NCBI GenBank assembly: GCA_022340315.1
Contig: JAJDOD010000095.1
Location: 1 to 49,630 of the forward strand
From: Silicimonas sp.
Lineage (GTDB): Bacteria; Pseudomonadota; Alphaproteobacteria; Rhodobacterales; Rhodobacteraceae
Direction: 5' to 3'
Length of the DNA stretch: 49,630 nucleotides
The position numbers and the translations under genes are program-made. Under the pieces are notes generated by a model. The model was not told the DNA's origin. It was given only the letters and a program-made list of their open reading frames with translations, and did no database searches. Below are positions 19,110 through 28,082 of this stretch, in pieces; positions within the stretch are counted from its first letter, which is position 1, and every line of letters starts with the position of its first letter.

Positions 19110-20141
19110 TTACGAAAAGTCCAGCTGCACCTTGATCGCCTGTCCACGGTCCGAGGCCAACCGGAACGCGGCATCCGCCTCTGTCATTGGCATCACATGC
19201 GTCACAAGCGGCGACACGTCCAGCCGCTTGCGCTGCATCATCTCGACCGCCAGCCGGAACTCTTGGTGGAACCGGAAAGACCCCTTCAACGAAAGTTCCT
19301 TCGCCGTTATCGTCTGTACAGGCAGCGTCATGTCACCGCCCAGTCCAAGCTGAACAATGGTGCCGCCCGGCCGCATCGCCGGGATTGCGTCGGCCAGGGC
19401 AACGGCCACCCCGCTGCACTCGAAGAGCACATCGAAATGCCCCTTGTCGGACGTGAAACCCGACAGCCCATCGGGGGTCTCAGCCGCGTTCACGACCGTA
19501 TCCCCGCCCATCTCACGCGCCTTCCCAAGCGTGAAGTTCGAGATGTCGGTTGCCACAACCTCGACCGCGCCCGCCTCGCGCGCCACAGCGACTGCCAAAA
19601 GCCCGATCGGTCCGCAGCCGGTGACGAGCACCCGCTTGCCCATCAGCGCGCCCGCCTGGCGCGCCGCGTGCAGGACTACAGACAACGGCTCCGCCATCGC
19701 GGCTTCGGAAACGCTCAGCCCGTCAGCCGGCACGCATTGCGTCGCGTCGGCGACGAGGCTCTCGCGGAAAGCGCCCTGAATATGCGGAAACGGCATCGCC
19801 GAGCCGTAAAACCGCATGTGAAGACAATGGTTGTGCTGCCCGTTCTGGCAAAACCGGCACCGGTTACAGGGCCGCGATGGCGAGACCGCCACGAGTTGAC
19901 CAAGAGCCAGGCCTTCGACGCCCTCACCCAGCGCCGTTACCCTGCCGGCAACCTCGTGTCCAAGGATCATCGGCTCCCTCAACCGAACCGTGCCGAAACC
20001 GCCGTGGTTGTAGTAGTGCAGGTCCGAGCCACAGATGCCGCCCGCCTCCATGCGTAGCTGCACCTCGCCCGGCCCGCATTCCGGTTCGGGATGGTCCTCC
20101 AGGCGCAGGTCGCGCGCGGCGTGAACGGTGATCGTTTTCAT
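19110..20141 (-). CDS. Zinc-dependent polyol dehydrogenase (L-idonate 5-dehydrogenase-like)
   Basis: A 343-residue medium-chain dehydrogenase. The catalytic-zinc region GGICGSDLHYYNHGGFGTVRLREPMILGHEVAG is close to that of IdnD-type idonate dehydrogenases, and the structural-zinc loop CNRCRFCQNGQHNHC has all four cysteines. The cofactor strand is KRVLVTGCGPIGLLAVAVARE, with an acidic residue after the fold (VVATDIS), favouring NAD. It would oxidise a sugar acid or polyol to a keto sugar. It ends 21 bases from the dxr stop, and the LysR gene upstream on the same strand (99 bases) may control it. IdnD assignment is by resemblance, not proof. Confidence 0.85.
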   Translation of the reverse strand: MKTITVHAARDLRLEDHPEPECGPGEVQLRMEAGGICGSDLHYYNHGGFGTVRLREPMILGHEVAGRVTALGEGVEGLALGQLVAVSPSRPCNRCRFCQNGQHNHCLHMRFYGSAMPFPHIQGAFRESLVADATQCVPADGLSVSEAAMAEPLSVVLHAARQAGALMGKRVLVTGCGPIGLLAVAVAREAGAVEVVATDISNFTLGKAREMGGDTVVNAAETPDGLSGFTSDKGHFDVLFECSGVAVALADAIPAMRPGGTIVQLGLGGDMTLPVQTITAKELSLKGSFRFHQEFRLAVEMMQRKRLDVSPLVTHVMPMTEADAAFRLASDRGQAIKVQLDFS

Positions 20142-20240
20142 GAGGCTCGCATCCCAGCTTGTCGATGTCGCGAAATTCGCCCCGGCAAGGGCCTTTGCAG
20201 TAATGATGGAGAAGCGTTTCCATCTTGTCGAGTATGCAGA

Positions 20241-21203
20241 TCAGCCCGTCTGCTCGCCAGTTTCCCGAGCCTCAAGAACCAGCTTGCGCAACCAGGTGTT
20301 GCGGCCCGAGTGTTCATAGCGGCGGTGCCAGACGAGGTCGTAATTTAACGTGGGAAGCTTCAAGGGCGGGGCGCAGAAGGACAGGTTTCGATAGATCGAA
20401 TTGGCGAGTTGGCGGGGCATGGTGGCAATGATATTCGTCCCCTTGATCAGATCGCCCAGCATCGAAGTGGTGGGAGATACCAGCGACACTTTCCGTTTAA
20501 TACCCGCCTCCGCTATCGCACGCTCGACGACACTTTTCCCGCCGCTACCGAAACCCACGACAGCGTGGTTCGCTTCGGCATATGCCTCGACCGTTGCGAC
20601 CGGGTCACGGCACTCAGGATCGTAAAATATAACGAAATCGTCCCTGCCATATCGGCAGTGGTCGAGCGTCGCCGGGTACCGATTTCCCGCTACCGTGATT
20701 GCAAGGTCTGCGTCATCGTTACTCAAGAGGGTCGAAACCGCGCTCGACGGCGCCATGCGCTTCAATTCAAAGGTTACACTGGGCTCGACCTCGAGCAACC
20801 TGGCGTGCACCCGCTTCATGTCGGCATGCAGGGCGGGAGTCGGAATCGCGATCACAACCGGCTTGAAATCGAAGGTCGCATCATACTTTTCCGGCGCGAC
20901 CAGACCCTCGATATCGGATAGGATCTTCTGAACACGCGGCAAGATCGCCAGCGCCTTTTCCGTCGGCGTAATTCCGCGCCCGGACTTCACGAAAAGCGGG
21001 TCTCGCAGGGCGGTTCGCATCTTCTCAAGCGTATGGCTGATCGTGGACTGGTTGAGATCGACGATCTCCGCCGTCCTACTGACGGACCCGGTTTCGCACA
21101 CCGATGCGAAAATTCGCAGTGCATGCCCGTCGAGTTTGAAAAGATCGAAACTATCCATGAATCGATGCTGATACATCATTTGATTGGAATGAAACAGTTC
21201 CAT
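20241..21203 (-). CDS. LysR-family transcriptional regulator
   Basis: A LysR regulator with helix-turn-helix LRIFASVCETGSVSRTAEIVDLNQSTISHTLEKMRTALRDPLFVKSGRGITPTEKA, then the effector domain (VVIAIPTPALHADMKRVHARL, ADLAITVAGNRYPATLDH, VGFGSGGKSVVERAI). The start is uncertain: the first ATG (21203) has only a weak aggat site, and an internal MDSFDLFKLDGHALRIF at 21158 fits the family N-terminus better but lacks a clear ribosome site. It lies between the zinc dehydrogenase and a 380-base gene-free stretch, so the dehydrogenase is its most likely target. It is intact, unlike the LysR remnant at the window's left edge. Confidence 0.9.
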   Translation of the reverse strand: MELFHSNQMMYQHRFMDSFDLFKLDGHALRIFASVCETGSVSRTAEIVDLNQSTISHTLEKMRTALRDPLFVKSGRGITPTEKALAILPRVQKILSDIEGLVAPEKYDATFDFKPVVIAIPTPALHADMKRVHARLLEVEPSVTFELKRMAPSSAVSTLLSNDDADLAITVAGNRYPATLDHCRYGRDDFVIFYDPECRDPVATVEAYAEANHAVVGFGSGGKSVVERAIAEAGIKRKVSLVSPTTSMLGDLIKGTNIIATMPRQLANSIYRNLSFCAPPLKLPTLNYDLVWHRRYEHSGRNTWLRKLVLEARETGEQTG

Positions 21204-21583
21204 ATCCTAAACGAATAACGAGAACATCGGAACTGGTGTGGGATGACGCCGGGGCCCGAAATGTAAAAAATATAGCGTAGAGAGGGACTTGTCCGTTCAG
21301 TTGTGGTGATCGTCTAGGCAGCGCGAATTGCTGGGGAAGTGCGCTGAAAAGATGATCGCGCCTTGGCTGGAAAGAGCGGGTTCTTCATCTCTGGGTCGAA
21401 GGTTGACGGCTTCACGAGGCTGCATCCGTCGAGTGCGCGTCGGGAAATTGGGACACCCGATATCTGCATGCCGGAGAACGCCACTCGGTACTGGGACAGC
21501 TCAGCGGGGCAGATGGCAACCACCATCTGCCTCTTTTTCTTTTGCGTCGGACGCCAGCATGTGAACGCTTGCTCTGCGCAGTG
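21204..21583. other. Gene-free stretch with a terminator-like hairpin
   Basis: No ORF in either strand of this 380-base stretch looks like a known protein. It contains the promoter side of the LysR gene, and a plus-strand intrinsic-terminator structure at 21508-21543. Because no plus-strand gene lies upstream of the terminator, a short plus-strand transcript starting here is possible. The right end is just downstream of the polyol operon's last gene (mtlK), which is read on the minus strand. Confidence 0.4.
21508..21543 (+). terminator. Rho-independent terminator, plus-strand orientation
   Basis: GGCAGATGG - caacca - CCATCTGCC is a perfect 9-bp stem with a 6-base loop, followed by TCTTTTTCTTTT. 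The T-tract is on the plus strand, so it would stop plus-strand transcription. Read on the minus strand after mtlK it gives the hairpin without a trailing T-run; there it could still stabilise the operon's 3' end. Confidence 0.75.
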
Positions 21584-23077
21584 TTATCGGGACAGATACC
21601 GTTGCAGCGCAATTTCGGTTCCTTCGTCCCAAATCAGACGCAGCCAGCGGGCAAACGGTTCGGTGAAAGTCGTCGCATCCTGAACCCCGACATAGTATCG
21701 CTGCGCGAGCCACGCCGCAGGATCCGACCTGGCTTCTTTGGCAACCGCCTGGAGACTGCCCCAATGGGGATCGTTCGGCTCGATCGTGGTGCCATCCTCT
21801 CGCACGCCGGCACACATGCGGGCCCAGAGAGCTTGGACCAGAGCCATCCCTTCCACCGGAGTTCCCGCGGCAAGACCGTCGTTCAGCGGTTCCATCACCT
21901 GCCCGGCATGCTTGGCAGAGCCGTCCATCGCCACGCGCCGCACGGTGTCCACGATCATCGGGTTCGAGAACCGCATGTCGATAAGGTCCACATAGGCCTG
22001 CGGGGTCATGTCGGGCACGGACGGAACATGCGGAGCAACCTCTTCCAGAGCAACCTTGCGGAAGAGGCCGCGGATCAACGGGTTTGCCATCGTGTCGGCG
22101 ATCGTACGCAGGCCCAGAACCTCGCCCGGTATGGCAATCACCTGGTGGCCGCCATTCAAGATCCGGAGCTTCATCTTCTCGTAGTCGTGAACTCGGTCGG
22201 TGAAGGTCGCGCCGACATCCTCCCAGGGAGGGCGCCCGGCACAGAACCTGTCCTCAAGTACCCATTGGCGGAAACGTTCGTGAGTGACGGGTACCGCATC
22301 CTCGATGCCGAACTCGCGCGCGATCCCAAGCTCCCGTTCTCCGGTCGCGGGCACGATGCAGTCGACCATTGAGTTGGGAAAGCTGCCATGCTCCTCGATC
22401 CAGTCAGCCAGGCCGGGATTCGAAAGACGGGCAAGGCCAAGCACCACTTCCTTCAATAACCGTCCGTTGCCAGGCAGGTTGTCGCAACTTTGTCCTGCGA
22501 AGGGAACAAGCTCACGTTCTCGGCGCAGGCGCAGCGCTTCGACCATCGACCCGAATAGCGTGCGCGGCTGGCTGGGGTTCTGTGCGTCGTGAACGATATC
22601 CGGATGCTCTGCGTCGAAGCGCTTGGTGGCGGGGTTCAGGAAATAGCCCGCTTCAGTAACGGTCATCGCAACGATACGCGTTGCCGGGTCTGCCATGCGC
22701 GCTATCAGTGGTGCGTTGCCGGGCTCGATGGGCACGTAATCAATGATCGACCCCACGACCTCGGCAGAGGTACCCTCGGGGTCGAGTTCAATGGTCGTGT
22801 ATAGATAGTCCTGCGCCGCCAGCTTCACGCGCATTGCGGTATCGTAGGGGCGCACGCCTGCACCAATGATGGCCCAGTCATGCGCCCGTCCTTCTTCCAT
22901 CAACCGGTGCAGGTACCACGCCTGGTGCGCGCGATGGAAATTTCCCATTCCGATATGGACAATGCCCGGCGTCAGCTTCGACCGGTCATATGTCGGCCGC
23001 AGCACGTTTTCCGGCAATTTCCCCAAGGTGGCATTGCCCAACTTGATCGGCTCTTTCTGTTCCGCGTGATCGTCCAT
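21584..23077 (-). CDS. mtlK: Mannitol 2-dehydrogenase family enzyme
   Basis: A 497-residue long-chain polyol dehydrogenase oxidising D-mannitol (or a related polyol/hexuronate) to the keto sugar with NAD. The N-terminal domain starts PGIVHIGMGNFHRAHQAWYLHRLME, a modified Rossmann strand of the family. The catalytic block is YEKMKLRILNGGHQVIA, with the lysine, asparagine and histidine in the K-x5-N-x2-H arrangement. It is the last gene of the minus-strand polyol operon. Its ATG overlaps the SDR stop as TGATG. Order ATPase-SDR-MtlK matches smoK-smoS-mtlK of Rhodobacter sphaeroides as I recall it. Fructuronate reductase is the main alternative. Confidence 0.85.
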   Translation of the reverse strand: MDDHAEQKEPIKLGNATLGKLPENVLRPTYDRSKLTPGIVHIGMGNFHRAHQAWYLHRLMEEGRAHDWAIIGAGVRPYDTAMRVKLAAQDYLYTTIELDPEGTSAEVVGSIIDYVPIEPGNAPLIARMADPATRIVAMTVTEAGYFLNPATKRFDAEHPDIVHDAQNPSQPRTLFGSMVEALRLRRERELVPFAGQSCDNLPGNGRLLKEVVLGLARLSNPGLADWIEEHGSFPNSMVDCIVPATGERELGIAREFGIEDAVPVTHERFRQWVLEDRFCAGRPPWEDVGATFTDRVHDYEKMKLRILNGGHQVIAIPGEVLGLRTIADTMANPLIRGLFRKVALEEVAPHVPSVPDMTPQAYVDLIDMRFSNPMIVDTVRRVAMDGSAKHAGQVMEPLNDGLAAGTPVEGMALVQALWARMCAGVREDGTTIEPNDPHWGSLQAVAKEARSDPAAWLAQRYYVGVQDATTFTEPFARWLRLIWDEGTEIALQRYLSR

Positions 23078-23841
23078 CAGCTCATCCAGTTGCCACCATC
23101 CACGTTCAGCGTCTGCGCAGTGATATACCGCGCGTCATCCGAGGCAAGAAAGACGCAAGGATCCGCGATCTCTTCCGGCGACCCCATATGCCCCAGGGGC
23201 ACGGCTTCGCCAACCAACCGCTTCTTCTCGCCCTTTGCCCGATTCTCGTACTTGGCGAAGAGCGCGTCCACCGCATCCCACATTGGCGTATCGACCACGC
23301 CGGGCGCAATCGCATTCACCCGTATGTTGTCGCCCGCCAGTTCCAGCGCGAGCGACTGGGTGATCGAGATCACGGCCGCTTTCGTCGAGCAATACACAAC
23401 GATGTTCGGCTCGCCGCGCCGTCCGGCCTGGCTGGAAAAGTTGATGATCGCTCCTCCGCCCCGCTTCTTCATGCCCGGCACCACGGCCTGGCAGGCGAAG
23501 ATCGTGCCGCCCACGTTGACGTCGTACTGCCGGCGATAGTCCTCGACCGTGATCTCCTCGATCGGAGCCATGTTGAAGATGCCGGCATTGTTCACGAGGA
23601 TGTCGATGCCGCCGAAAGCCTGCTCGACCGCCCGAACGCCCTCGGCGATCGAGGCGAGGTCGGTCACGTCCATCGTGACACCCATGCCGCCGATGGCCGC
23701 CGCGGTCTCGGCGGCATCCGCGGCCAGCCGGTCGGCCACCGCGACGCGCGCGCCTTCCCGTGCGAAGGCCTCGCAGATGGCGCGCCCGATCCCGCGCGCG
23801 CCGCCCGTCACCAGGGCCGTTTTTCCCTCCAGCCGTTTCAC
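23077..23841 (-). CDS. smoS: Sorbitol/polyol dehydrogenase (SDR)
   Basis: A 254-residue classical SDR: cofactor motif [15 protein letters not shown], acidic VAVADR for NAD, VNNAG, serine in [13 protein letters not shown], and the tyrosine-lysine pair in [21 protein letters not shown]. The tail [10 protein letters not shown] is family-typical. It closely resembles sorbitol dehydrogenase SmoS/PolS, which takes D-glucitol to fructose and galactitol to tagatose. It is wedged between the ABC ATPase (ATGA overlap) and mtlK (TGATG overlap), so the operon both imports and oxidises polyols. The smoS name is by context and resemblance; another sugar-alcohol specificity is possible. Confidence 0.83.
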   Translation of the reverse strand: MKRLEGKTALVTGGARGIGRAICEAFAREGARVAVADRLAADAAETAAAIGGMGVTMDVTDLASIAEGVRAVEQAFGGIDILVNNAGIFNMAPIEEITVEDYRRQYDVNVGGTIFACQAVVPGMKKRGGGAIINFSSQAGRRGEPNIVVYCSTKAAVISITQSLALELAGDNIRVNAIAPGVVDTPMWDAVDALFAKYENRAKGEKKRLVGEAVPLGHMGSPEEIADPCVFLASDDARYITAQTLNVDGGNWMS

Positions 23842-24839
23842 AGCCGCAACCCGTCCGCGCCGAACTTGTGAATGGCGTCGGCCCGCGGCGTCAGGTACAC
23901 GCGGTTGCCGCGCTTGAAGTCCACCTCGCCGTCGACCCGGACGGTGATGGACTCGGCCAGCCCGGTGTCATGGATATGAAAGAACGTGTCCGAGCCGAGA
24001 TGCTCCGAGACGCCGACCACGCCCGACCAATCGCCCTCGCTCGCGCTCACGCCGATATGTTCGGGCCGCACGCCGATGGTATGGGCGCCGTGGCGCTTGG
24101 CCTCCGCCCCCTCGATCAGGTTCATCTTCGGAGACCCGATGAAGCCCGCTACGAAGGTGTTGCGCGGGCTCCGGTAAAGCTCCAGCGGCGAGCCCACCTG
24201 CTCGATGTTGCCGGCCCGCAGCACAACGATCTTGTCGGCCATGGTCATGGCTTCAACCTGGTCGTGGGTGACGTAGATCATCGTCGTCGCCAGCTTCTTG
24301 TGCAGCTCCGAGATCTCCATCCGCATGCCGACCCGCAGCGCGGCGTCGAGGTTTGAGAGCGGTTCATCGAAAAGGAAGGCTGCCGGTTCGCGCACGATGG
24401 CGCGGCCGATGGCGACCCGCTGCCGCTGACCGCCCGAAAGCTGGCCCGGACGCCGGTCGAGATAGTCGGTCAGGTTCAGCGCCTTCGCGGCCGCCTCGAT
24501 CCGCCTGTTCTGCTCGTCCTGGCTGATCCCGGCCATGCGAAGCGGGAAGGCGATGTTCTTGCGCACGGTCATATGCGGGTAAAGCGCATAGGACTGGAAC
24601 ACCATCGCAAGGCCCCGCTTGGCAGGCGGCACGTGGCTCGCGTCGGTGCCGTCGATCATGATCGTGCCGCTGGTCAGGTCCTCCAGCCCCGCGATCAGGC
24701 GGAGAAGGGTGGACTTGCCGCAGCCCGACGGGCCGACGAAGACCGCGAACTCGCCATCTTCGATCGTCAGATCCAGCGGCGGGATAACCTGCACATCGCC
24801 GAAACTCTTGGTGACATCTTCAAGTACGATACGTCCCAT
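23838..24839 (-). CDS. smoK: ABC polyol transporter ATP-binding protein
   Basis: A 333-residue MalK-type ATPase energising the neighbouring permeases. It has Walker [11 protein letters not shown]-loop [11 protein letters not shown], signature LSGGQRQR, Walker [12 protein letters not shown] and switch histidine [10 protein letters not shown]. The C-terminal TOBE half ([44 protein letters not shown]) is complete, unlike the broken copy at the window's left edge. The order permease-permease-ATPase-SDR-mtlK follows the R. sphaeroides smo operon. Eleven bases separate it from smoG and its stop overlaps the SDR start. Confidence 0.9.
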   Translation of the reverse strand: MGRIVLEDVTKSFGDVQVIPPLDLTIEDGEFAVFVGPSGCGKSTLLRLIAGLEDLTSGTIMIDGTDASHVPPAKRGLAMVFQSYALYPHMTVRKNIAFPLRMAGISQDEQNRRIEAAAKALNLTDYLDRRPGQLSGGQRQRVAIGRAIVREPAAFLFDEPLSNLDAALRVGMRMEISELHKKLATTMIYVTHDQVEAMTMADKIVVLRAGNIEQVGSPLELYRSPRNTFVAGFIGSPKMNLIEGAEAKRHGAHTIGVRPEHIGVSASEGDWSGVVGVSEHLGSDTFFHIHDTGLAESITVRVDGEVDFKRGNRVYLTPRADAIHKFGADGLRL

Positions 24840-24850
24840 TGGTCAGCTCC

Positions 24851-25681
24851 TTATTTCACCGCGCCGAAGGTCAGGCCGCGGACAAGTTGTTTCTGGCTGA
24901 ACCAGCCAAGGATGAGGATCGGCGCAATGGCCATGGTCGAGGCCGCGCTGAGCTTCGCGAAGAACAGGCCCTCGGGGCTGGAGTAGCTGGCAATGAACGC
25001 CGTAAGCGGGGCCGCGTTGACCGCCGTCAGGTTGAGCGTCCAGAATGCCTCGTTCCAGGCGAGAATGAAGTTCAGAAGGATCGTCGAGGCGATGCCCGGC
25101 ACCGCCATCGGTGTCAGCACATAGAGGATCTCTTCCTTCAGAGACGCTCCGTCCATGCGCGCTGCCTCCAGGATTTCTCCCGGAATCTCCCGGAAGTATG
25201 TATAGAGCATCCAGACGATGATCGGCATGTTGATCAGCATCAGCACGATCGTCAGGCCCACCCGGCTGTCGAGCAGCCCAAGCTGGATGAACATGAGGTA
25301 GATCGGGTAGAGAACGCCGACCGCCGGAAGCATCTTCGTCGACAGCATCCACAAGAGTATGTCCTTGGTCCGCTTCGAGGGCACGAAGGCCATCGACCAT
25401 GCCGCCGGCACCGCGATGATCGTGCCGAGAATGGTCGACCCGCCCGCGATGATTACCGAGTTCCAAAGGAAGCGCATGTAATCCGAGCGTTCCTGCACGA
25501 CCCCGTAGTTCTCCAGCGTCCAATCGAAGAACAGGAATACCGGAGGATCGGCGATGGCCTGGGCTTCGGTCTTGAAGCTGGTCAGAATCGTCCAGAGGAT
25601 CGGGAAGAAGATCAGTAGACCAACGCCCCAGGAGACAACAGTGTTGATGGTCTTGCGTTGCGTAGTGACTGCGCGTGCCAT
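24851..25681 (-). CDS. smoG: ABC polyol transporter permease 2
   Basis: A 276-residue MalG-type inner-membrane permease with six hydrophobic segments, starting VVSWGVGLLIFFPILWTILTSFK. The cytoplasmic coupling loop EAARMDGASLKEEILYVLTPMAVPGIAS carries the EAA motif that docks onto the ATPase. LNFILAWNEAFWTLNLT and GLFFAKLSAASTMAIAPILILGWFSQKQLVRGLTFGAVK are typical C-terminal sequence. ATG at 25681 follows ggaggg. It is the second permease of the binding protein-permease-permease-ATPase series and pairs with the gene immediately upstream. Confidence 0.9.
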   Translation of the reverse strand: MARAVTTQRKTINTVVSWGVGLLIFFPILWTILTSFKTEAQAIADPPVFLFFDWTLENYGVVQERSDYMRFLWNSVIIAGGSTILGTIIAVPAAWSMAFVPSKRTKDILLWMLSTKMLPAVGVLYPIYLMFIQLGLLDSRVGLTIVLMLINMPIIVWMLYTYFREIPGEILEAARMDGASLKEEILYVLTPMAVPGIASTILLNFILAWNEAFWTLNLTAVNAAPLTAFIASYSSPEGLFFAKLSAASTMAIAPILILGWFSQKQLVRGLTFGAVK

Positions 25682-25695
25682 GTCTCAGCCCTCCC

Positions 25696-26562
25696 TCAAG
25701 CGTCCAGGTTCTTGCCGACGATGCGCATCAGGAAGATGGCAACGATGTTGGCGAGAATGATTGCATAGACACCGCCTGCCGAACCCAGTCCGACGTTCTG
25801 GCTCTCCAGCACGCGCTGGAAGATCAGGTAGGTCAGGGTCCGCGTGCCGAAGGCACCGCCGGTGGTAACGAAGATTTCCGCGAAGATCGACAGCAGGAAA
25901 ATCGTCTGGATCAGGATCACGATGGTGATCGCGCGGGAGAGGTGCGGCAGGATGATGTAGCCGAACCGAGAAAGTGGCGGAGCGCCGTCCATCTCGGCAG
26001 CCTCAAGCTGCTCGCTGTCCAGCGACTGGATCGCGGTCAGCAGGATCAGCGTTGCGAAGGGCAGCCACTGCCAGGACACGATCAGGATGATTGAAAATAT
26101 CGGGGCGTCGCTCAGCCACACCACAGGATCGGCTCCGAAAAACCTCCATAGATGCGCAAGTAGACCGTTCACCGGGTCCATGAACATGTTCTTCCAGACC
26201 AGCGCCGAGACGGTCGGCATGACGAAGAAGGGTGCGATGACCAGAATCCGGACCACGCCCTGTCCCCACATCGGTTGGTCCAGGAGCATCGACAGCAACA
26301 CGCCTAGCACGATGGTGATGACAAGAACGCCGCCGACGATCACAAGCGTCGTCTGTACGGCGGGCCAGAAGGAACTCGAAGATACGAACCGGACGTAGTT
26401 CTGAAACCCGACAAAGCCCTGGTCGCCCCCTCTCAGCGGCAGATACTGCCGGAAGGAAAACCAGAGTGTCATGATAAGCGGAACCAACATCCAACCGAGT
26501 AGCAGGATCACCGCGGGTGCCATCATAAGACGGGCTGCGGATCTGGAGTGCTGCGTAGCCAT
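25696..26562 (-). CDS. smoF: ABC polyol transporter permease 1
   Basis: A 288-residue MalF-type permease. Segments include MMAPAVILLLGWMLVPLIMTLWFSF, TTLVIVGGVLVITIVLGVLLSMLLDQP, and the coupling loop EAAEMDGAPPLSRFGYIILPHLSRAITIVILI with the EAA motif. The final helices AGGVYAIILANIVAIFLMRIVGKNLDA are normal. The ATG at 26562 follows gggggag. It is preceded by a strong hairpin separating it from the binding-protein gene, a layout common in ABC operons that produces more binding protein than permease. Note that 'smoF' also names an unrelated sulfoquinovose-binding protein in other bacteria; here it refers to the polyol permease. Confidence 0.9.
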   Translation of the reverse strand: MATQHSRSAARLMMAPAVILLLGWMLVPLIMTLWFSFRQYLPLRGGDQGFVGFQNYVRFVSSSSFWPAVQTTLVIVGGVLVITIVLGVLLSMLLDQPMWGQGVVRILVIAPFFVMPTVSALVWKNMFMDPVNGLLAHLWRFFGADPVVWLSDAPIFSIILIVSWQWLPFATLILLTAIQSLDSEQLEAAEMDGAPPLSRFGYIILPHLSRAITIVILIQTIFLLSIFAEIFVTTGGAFGTRTLTYLIFQRVLESQNVGLGSAGGVYAIILANIVAIFLMRIVGKNLDA

Positions 26563-26633
26563 TGGACAAATCTCCCCCGTTTACGGACTTCAGCCCGTAT
26601 CAGTCGTTGGTAGCCGATTTTGGACTAGAGTGG

Positions 26634-26661
26634 CAGAGGGCAGGGCGAACCCCGCCCTCTG
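26634..26661 (-). promoter_or_regulatory. Intercistronic stem-loop after the polyol-binding-protein gene
   Basis: The plus strand reads CAGAGGGCAGGG - cgaa - CCCCGCCCTCTG, a 12-bp stem with one A-C mismatch and a 4-base loop. It starts 16 bases past the binding-protein stop in the minus-strand transcript and lacks a U-run. It is more likely a 3'-end-stabilising or partial-termination structure than a full terminator, because the permeases depend on the same promoter. Confidence 0.7.
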
Positions 26662-26676
26662 ACTTGGGAGGAAGCC

Positions 26677-27984
26677 TTAGCGATAACCGGCTGCTTCCAG
26701 AGCTTCGTTGGTGATCGTCTGCGCCTTGGCAAGCGCTTCTTCCACCGATTGCTGGCCCGCATAGGCCGCCGAGAACTCCTGGCTCACCTCGGTCCAGAAA
26801 CCGCCCCACTCAGGAATCGCGGCGAACTGGATGCCGACGTAAGGCACGGGGTCCACGGTCGGATTGTTCGGATCGGCCGCCAAAATTGAGTCGAGTGTCT
26901 TCTGCGCGAAAGGCACAGAGATATAGTCGGGGTTCTCGTAAAGCGAGGTGCGCGCGCCCGGCGGCACGTTTGCCCAGCCTTCGTTCGCCGCGACTAGCTC
27001 GATGTAGTCCTTCGAGGTCGCCCATTCGATGAACTGCTTTGCAGCGTCAGCTTTCTGAGTGCCCGCCGGAATGGCGAGAGCCCATGCCCACAGCCAGTTG
27101 GCTTTCTTGTCGACACCTTCGGCATTCGGCGCGAGCGCAAAGCCGACGCTGTCAGCGACTTCCGAGTCGTTGGGGTTGGTCACGAAGGATGCCGCAACGG
27201 TCGCGTCAATCCACATGCCGCACTTGCCCTGGTTGAACAGCGAAAGGTTCTCGTTGAACCCGTTCGTCGCGTAGCCGGAGGGGCCCGATTCTTCCATCAT
27301 GCCGACATAGAAGTTCAGGGTCTCAGACCATGCCTCGGAGTCGAGCTGTGCGTTCCAGTCCTCATCGACGGGACGCGCGCCGAACGAGTTGGCCATGGTG
27401 TTGATGAAGGCACCGCCCTCACCCCAGCCGGCCTTGCCGCGCAGGCAGATACCGTTGATGTCGTTTTCCGGGTCATCCATGGCCGCAGCGGCTTCACGAA
27501 TGAACTGCCACGTCGGTTCGTCCGGCATTTCCAGGCCGGCCTTCTCCATCAGGTCGGTACGATACATGACCATCGAGCTTTCGCCATAGAACGGAGCCGC
27601 ATAAAGCGTGCCGTCGTGGCTCAGTCCCGCCGCCATCGCGGGCAGAATGTCGTCGGCGTCGTACTCGGCCGAAAGATCGTCAAGCGGGACGAGCCAGCCG
27701 TTCGCACCCCAGATCGGCGTTTCGTACATGCCGATGGTCATGATGTCGAATTGACCGCCCTTGGTGGTGATGTCGGTCGTGACACGCTGGCGGAGAACGT
27801 TCTCTTCCAGAGTGACCCACTCGACCGTGTGACCGGTCTTTTCGGTGAAATCGTCCGTATAGCCCTGCATACGGATCATGTCGCCGTTGTTCACGGTGGC
27901 GATGGTCAGCGATTCAGCGAAAGCGCCGCTCGTCGCAATCAGCGACATCGCAGTTGCCGCACGAAGTGCGTTCTTCAGGTACAT
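26677..27984 (-). CDS. smoE: ABC polyol-binding protein
   Basis: A 435-residue periplasmic binding protein of the family-1 (maltose/sorbitol) type. The signal peptide MYLKNALRAATAMSLIATSGAFA is probably cleaved before ESLTIATVN. Binding-protein blocks include GHTVEWVTLEENVLRQRVTTDITTKGGQFDIMTIGMYETPIWG and WLWAWALAIPAGTQKADAAKQFIEWATSKDY. It should present sorbitol, mannitol or a similar polyol to SmoFG. I start at MYLKN, with ggagg upstream, rather than 13 codons earlier. A LacI-type operator lies about 70-90 bases upstream, the best candidate for its control. Confidence 0.9.
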   Translation of the reverse strand: MYLKNALRAATAMSLIATSGAFAESLTIATVNNGDMIRMQGYTDDFTEKTGHTVEWVTLEENVLRQRVTTDITTKGGQFDIMTIGMYETPIWGANGWLVPLDDLSAEYDADDILPAMAAGLSHDGTLYAAPFYGESSMVMYRTDLMEKAGLEMPDEPTWQFIREAAAAMDDPENDINGICLRGKAGWGEGGAFINTMANSFGARPVDEDWNAQLDSEAWSETLNFYVGMMEESGPSGYATNGFNENLSLFNQGKCGMWIDATVAASFVTNPNDSEVADSVGFALAPNAEGVDKKANWLWAWALAIPAGTQKADAAKQFIEWATSKDYIELVAANEGWANVPPGARTSLYENPDYISVPFAQKTLDSILAADPNNPTVDPVPYVGIQFAAIPEWGGFWTEVSQEFSAAYAGQQSVEEALAKAQTITNEALEAAGYR

Positions 27985-28049
27985 CCGGATTCCTCCCAGT
28001 TGGATGTTATGACTGCTTTCCATTTAGGCAGGAAGGTAACGCGGTGTCA

Positions 28050-28078
28050 ATAAAAATTTTACGCGCGCAAATTTTTAT
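28050..28078. promoter_or_regulatory. LacI-type operator of the polyol operon
   Basis: ATAAAAATTT - tacgcgcgc - AAATTTTTAT forms a perfect 10-bp inverted repeat with a 9-base centre. The core, tttACGCGCGCAAA, closely repeats at 29177-29190 in front of lacI itself. It lies between the binding-protein start (27984) and the lacI stop (28083), where the operon promoter must be. LacI regulators commonly bind pseudo-palindromes with a central CG. Confidence 0.75.
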
Positions 28079-28082
28079 GGTT

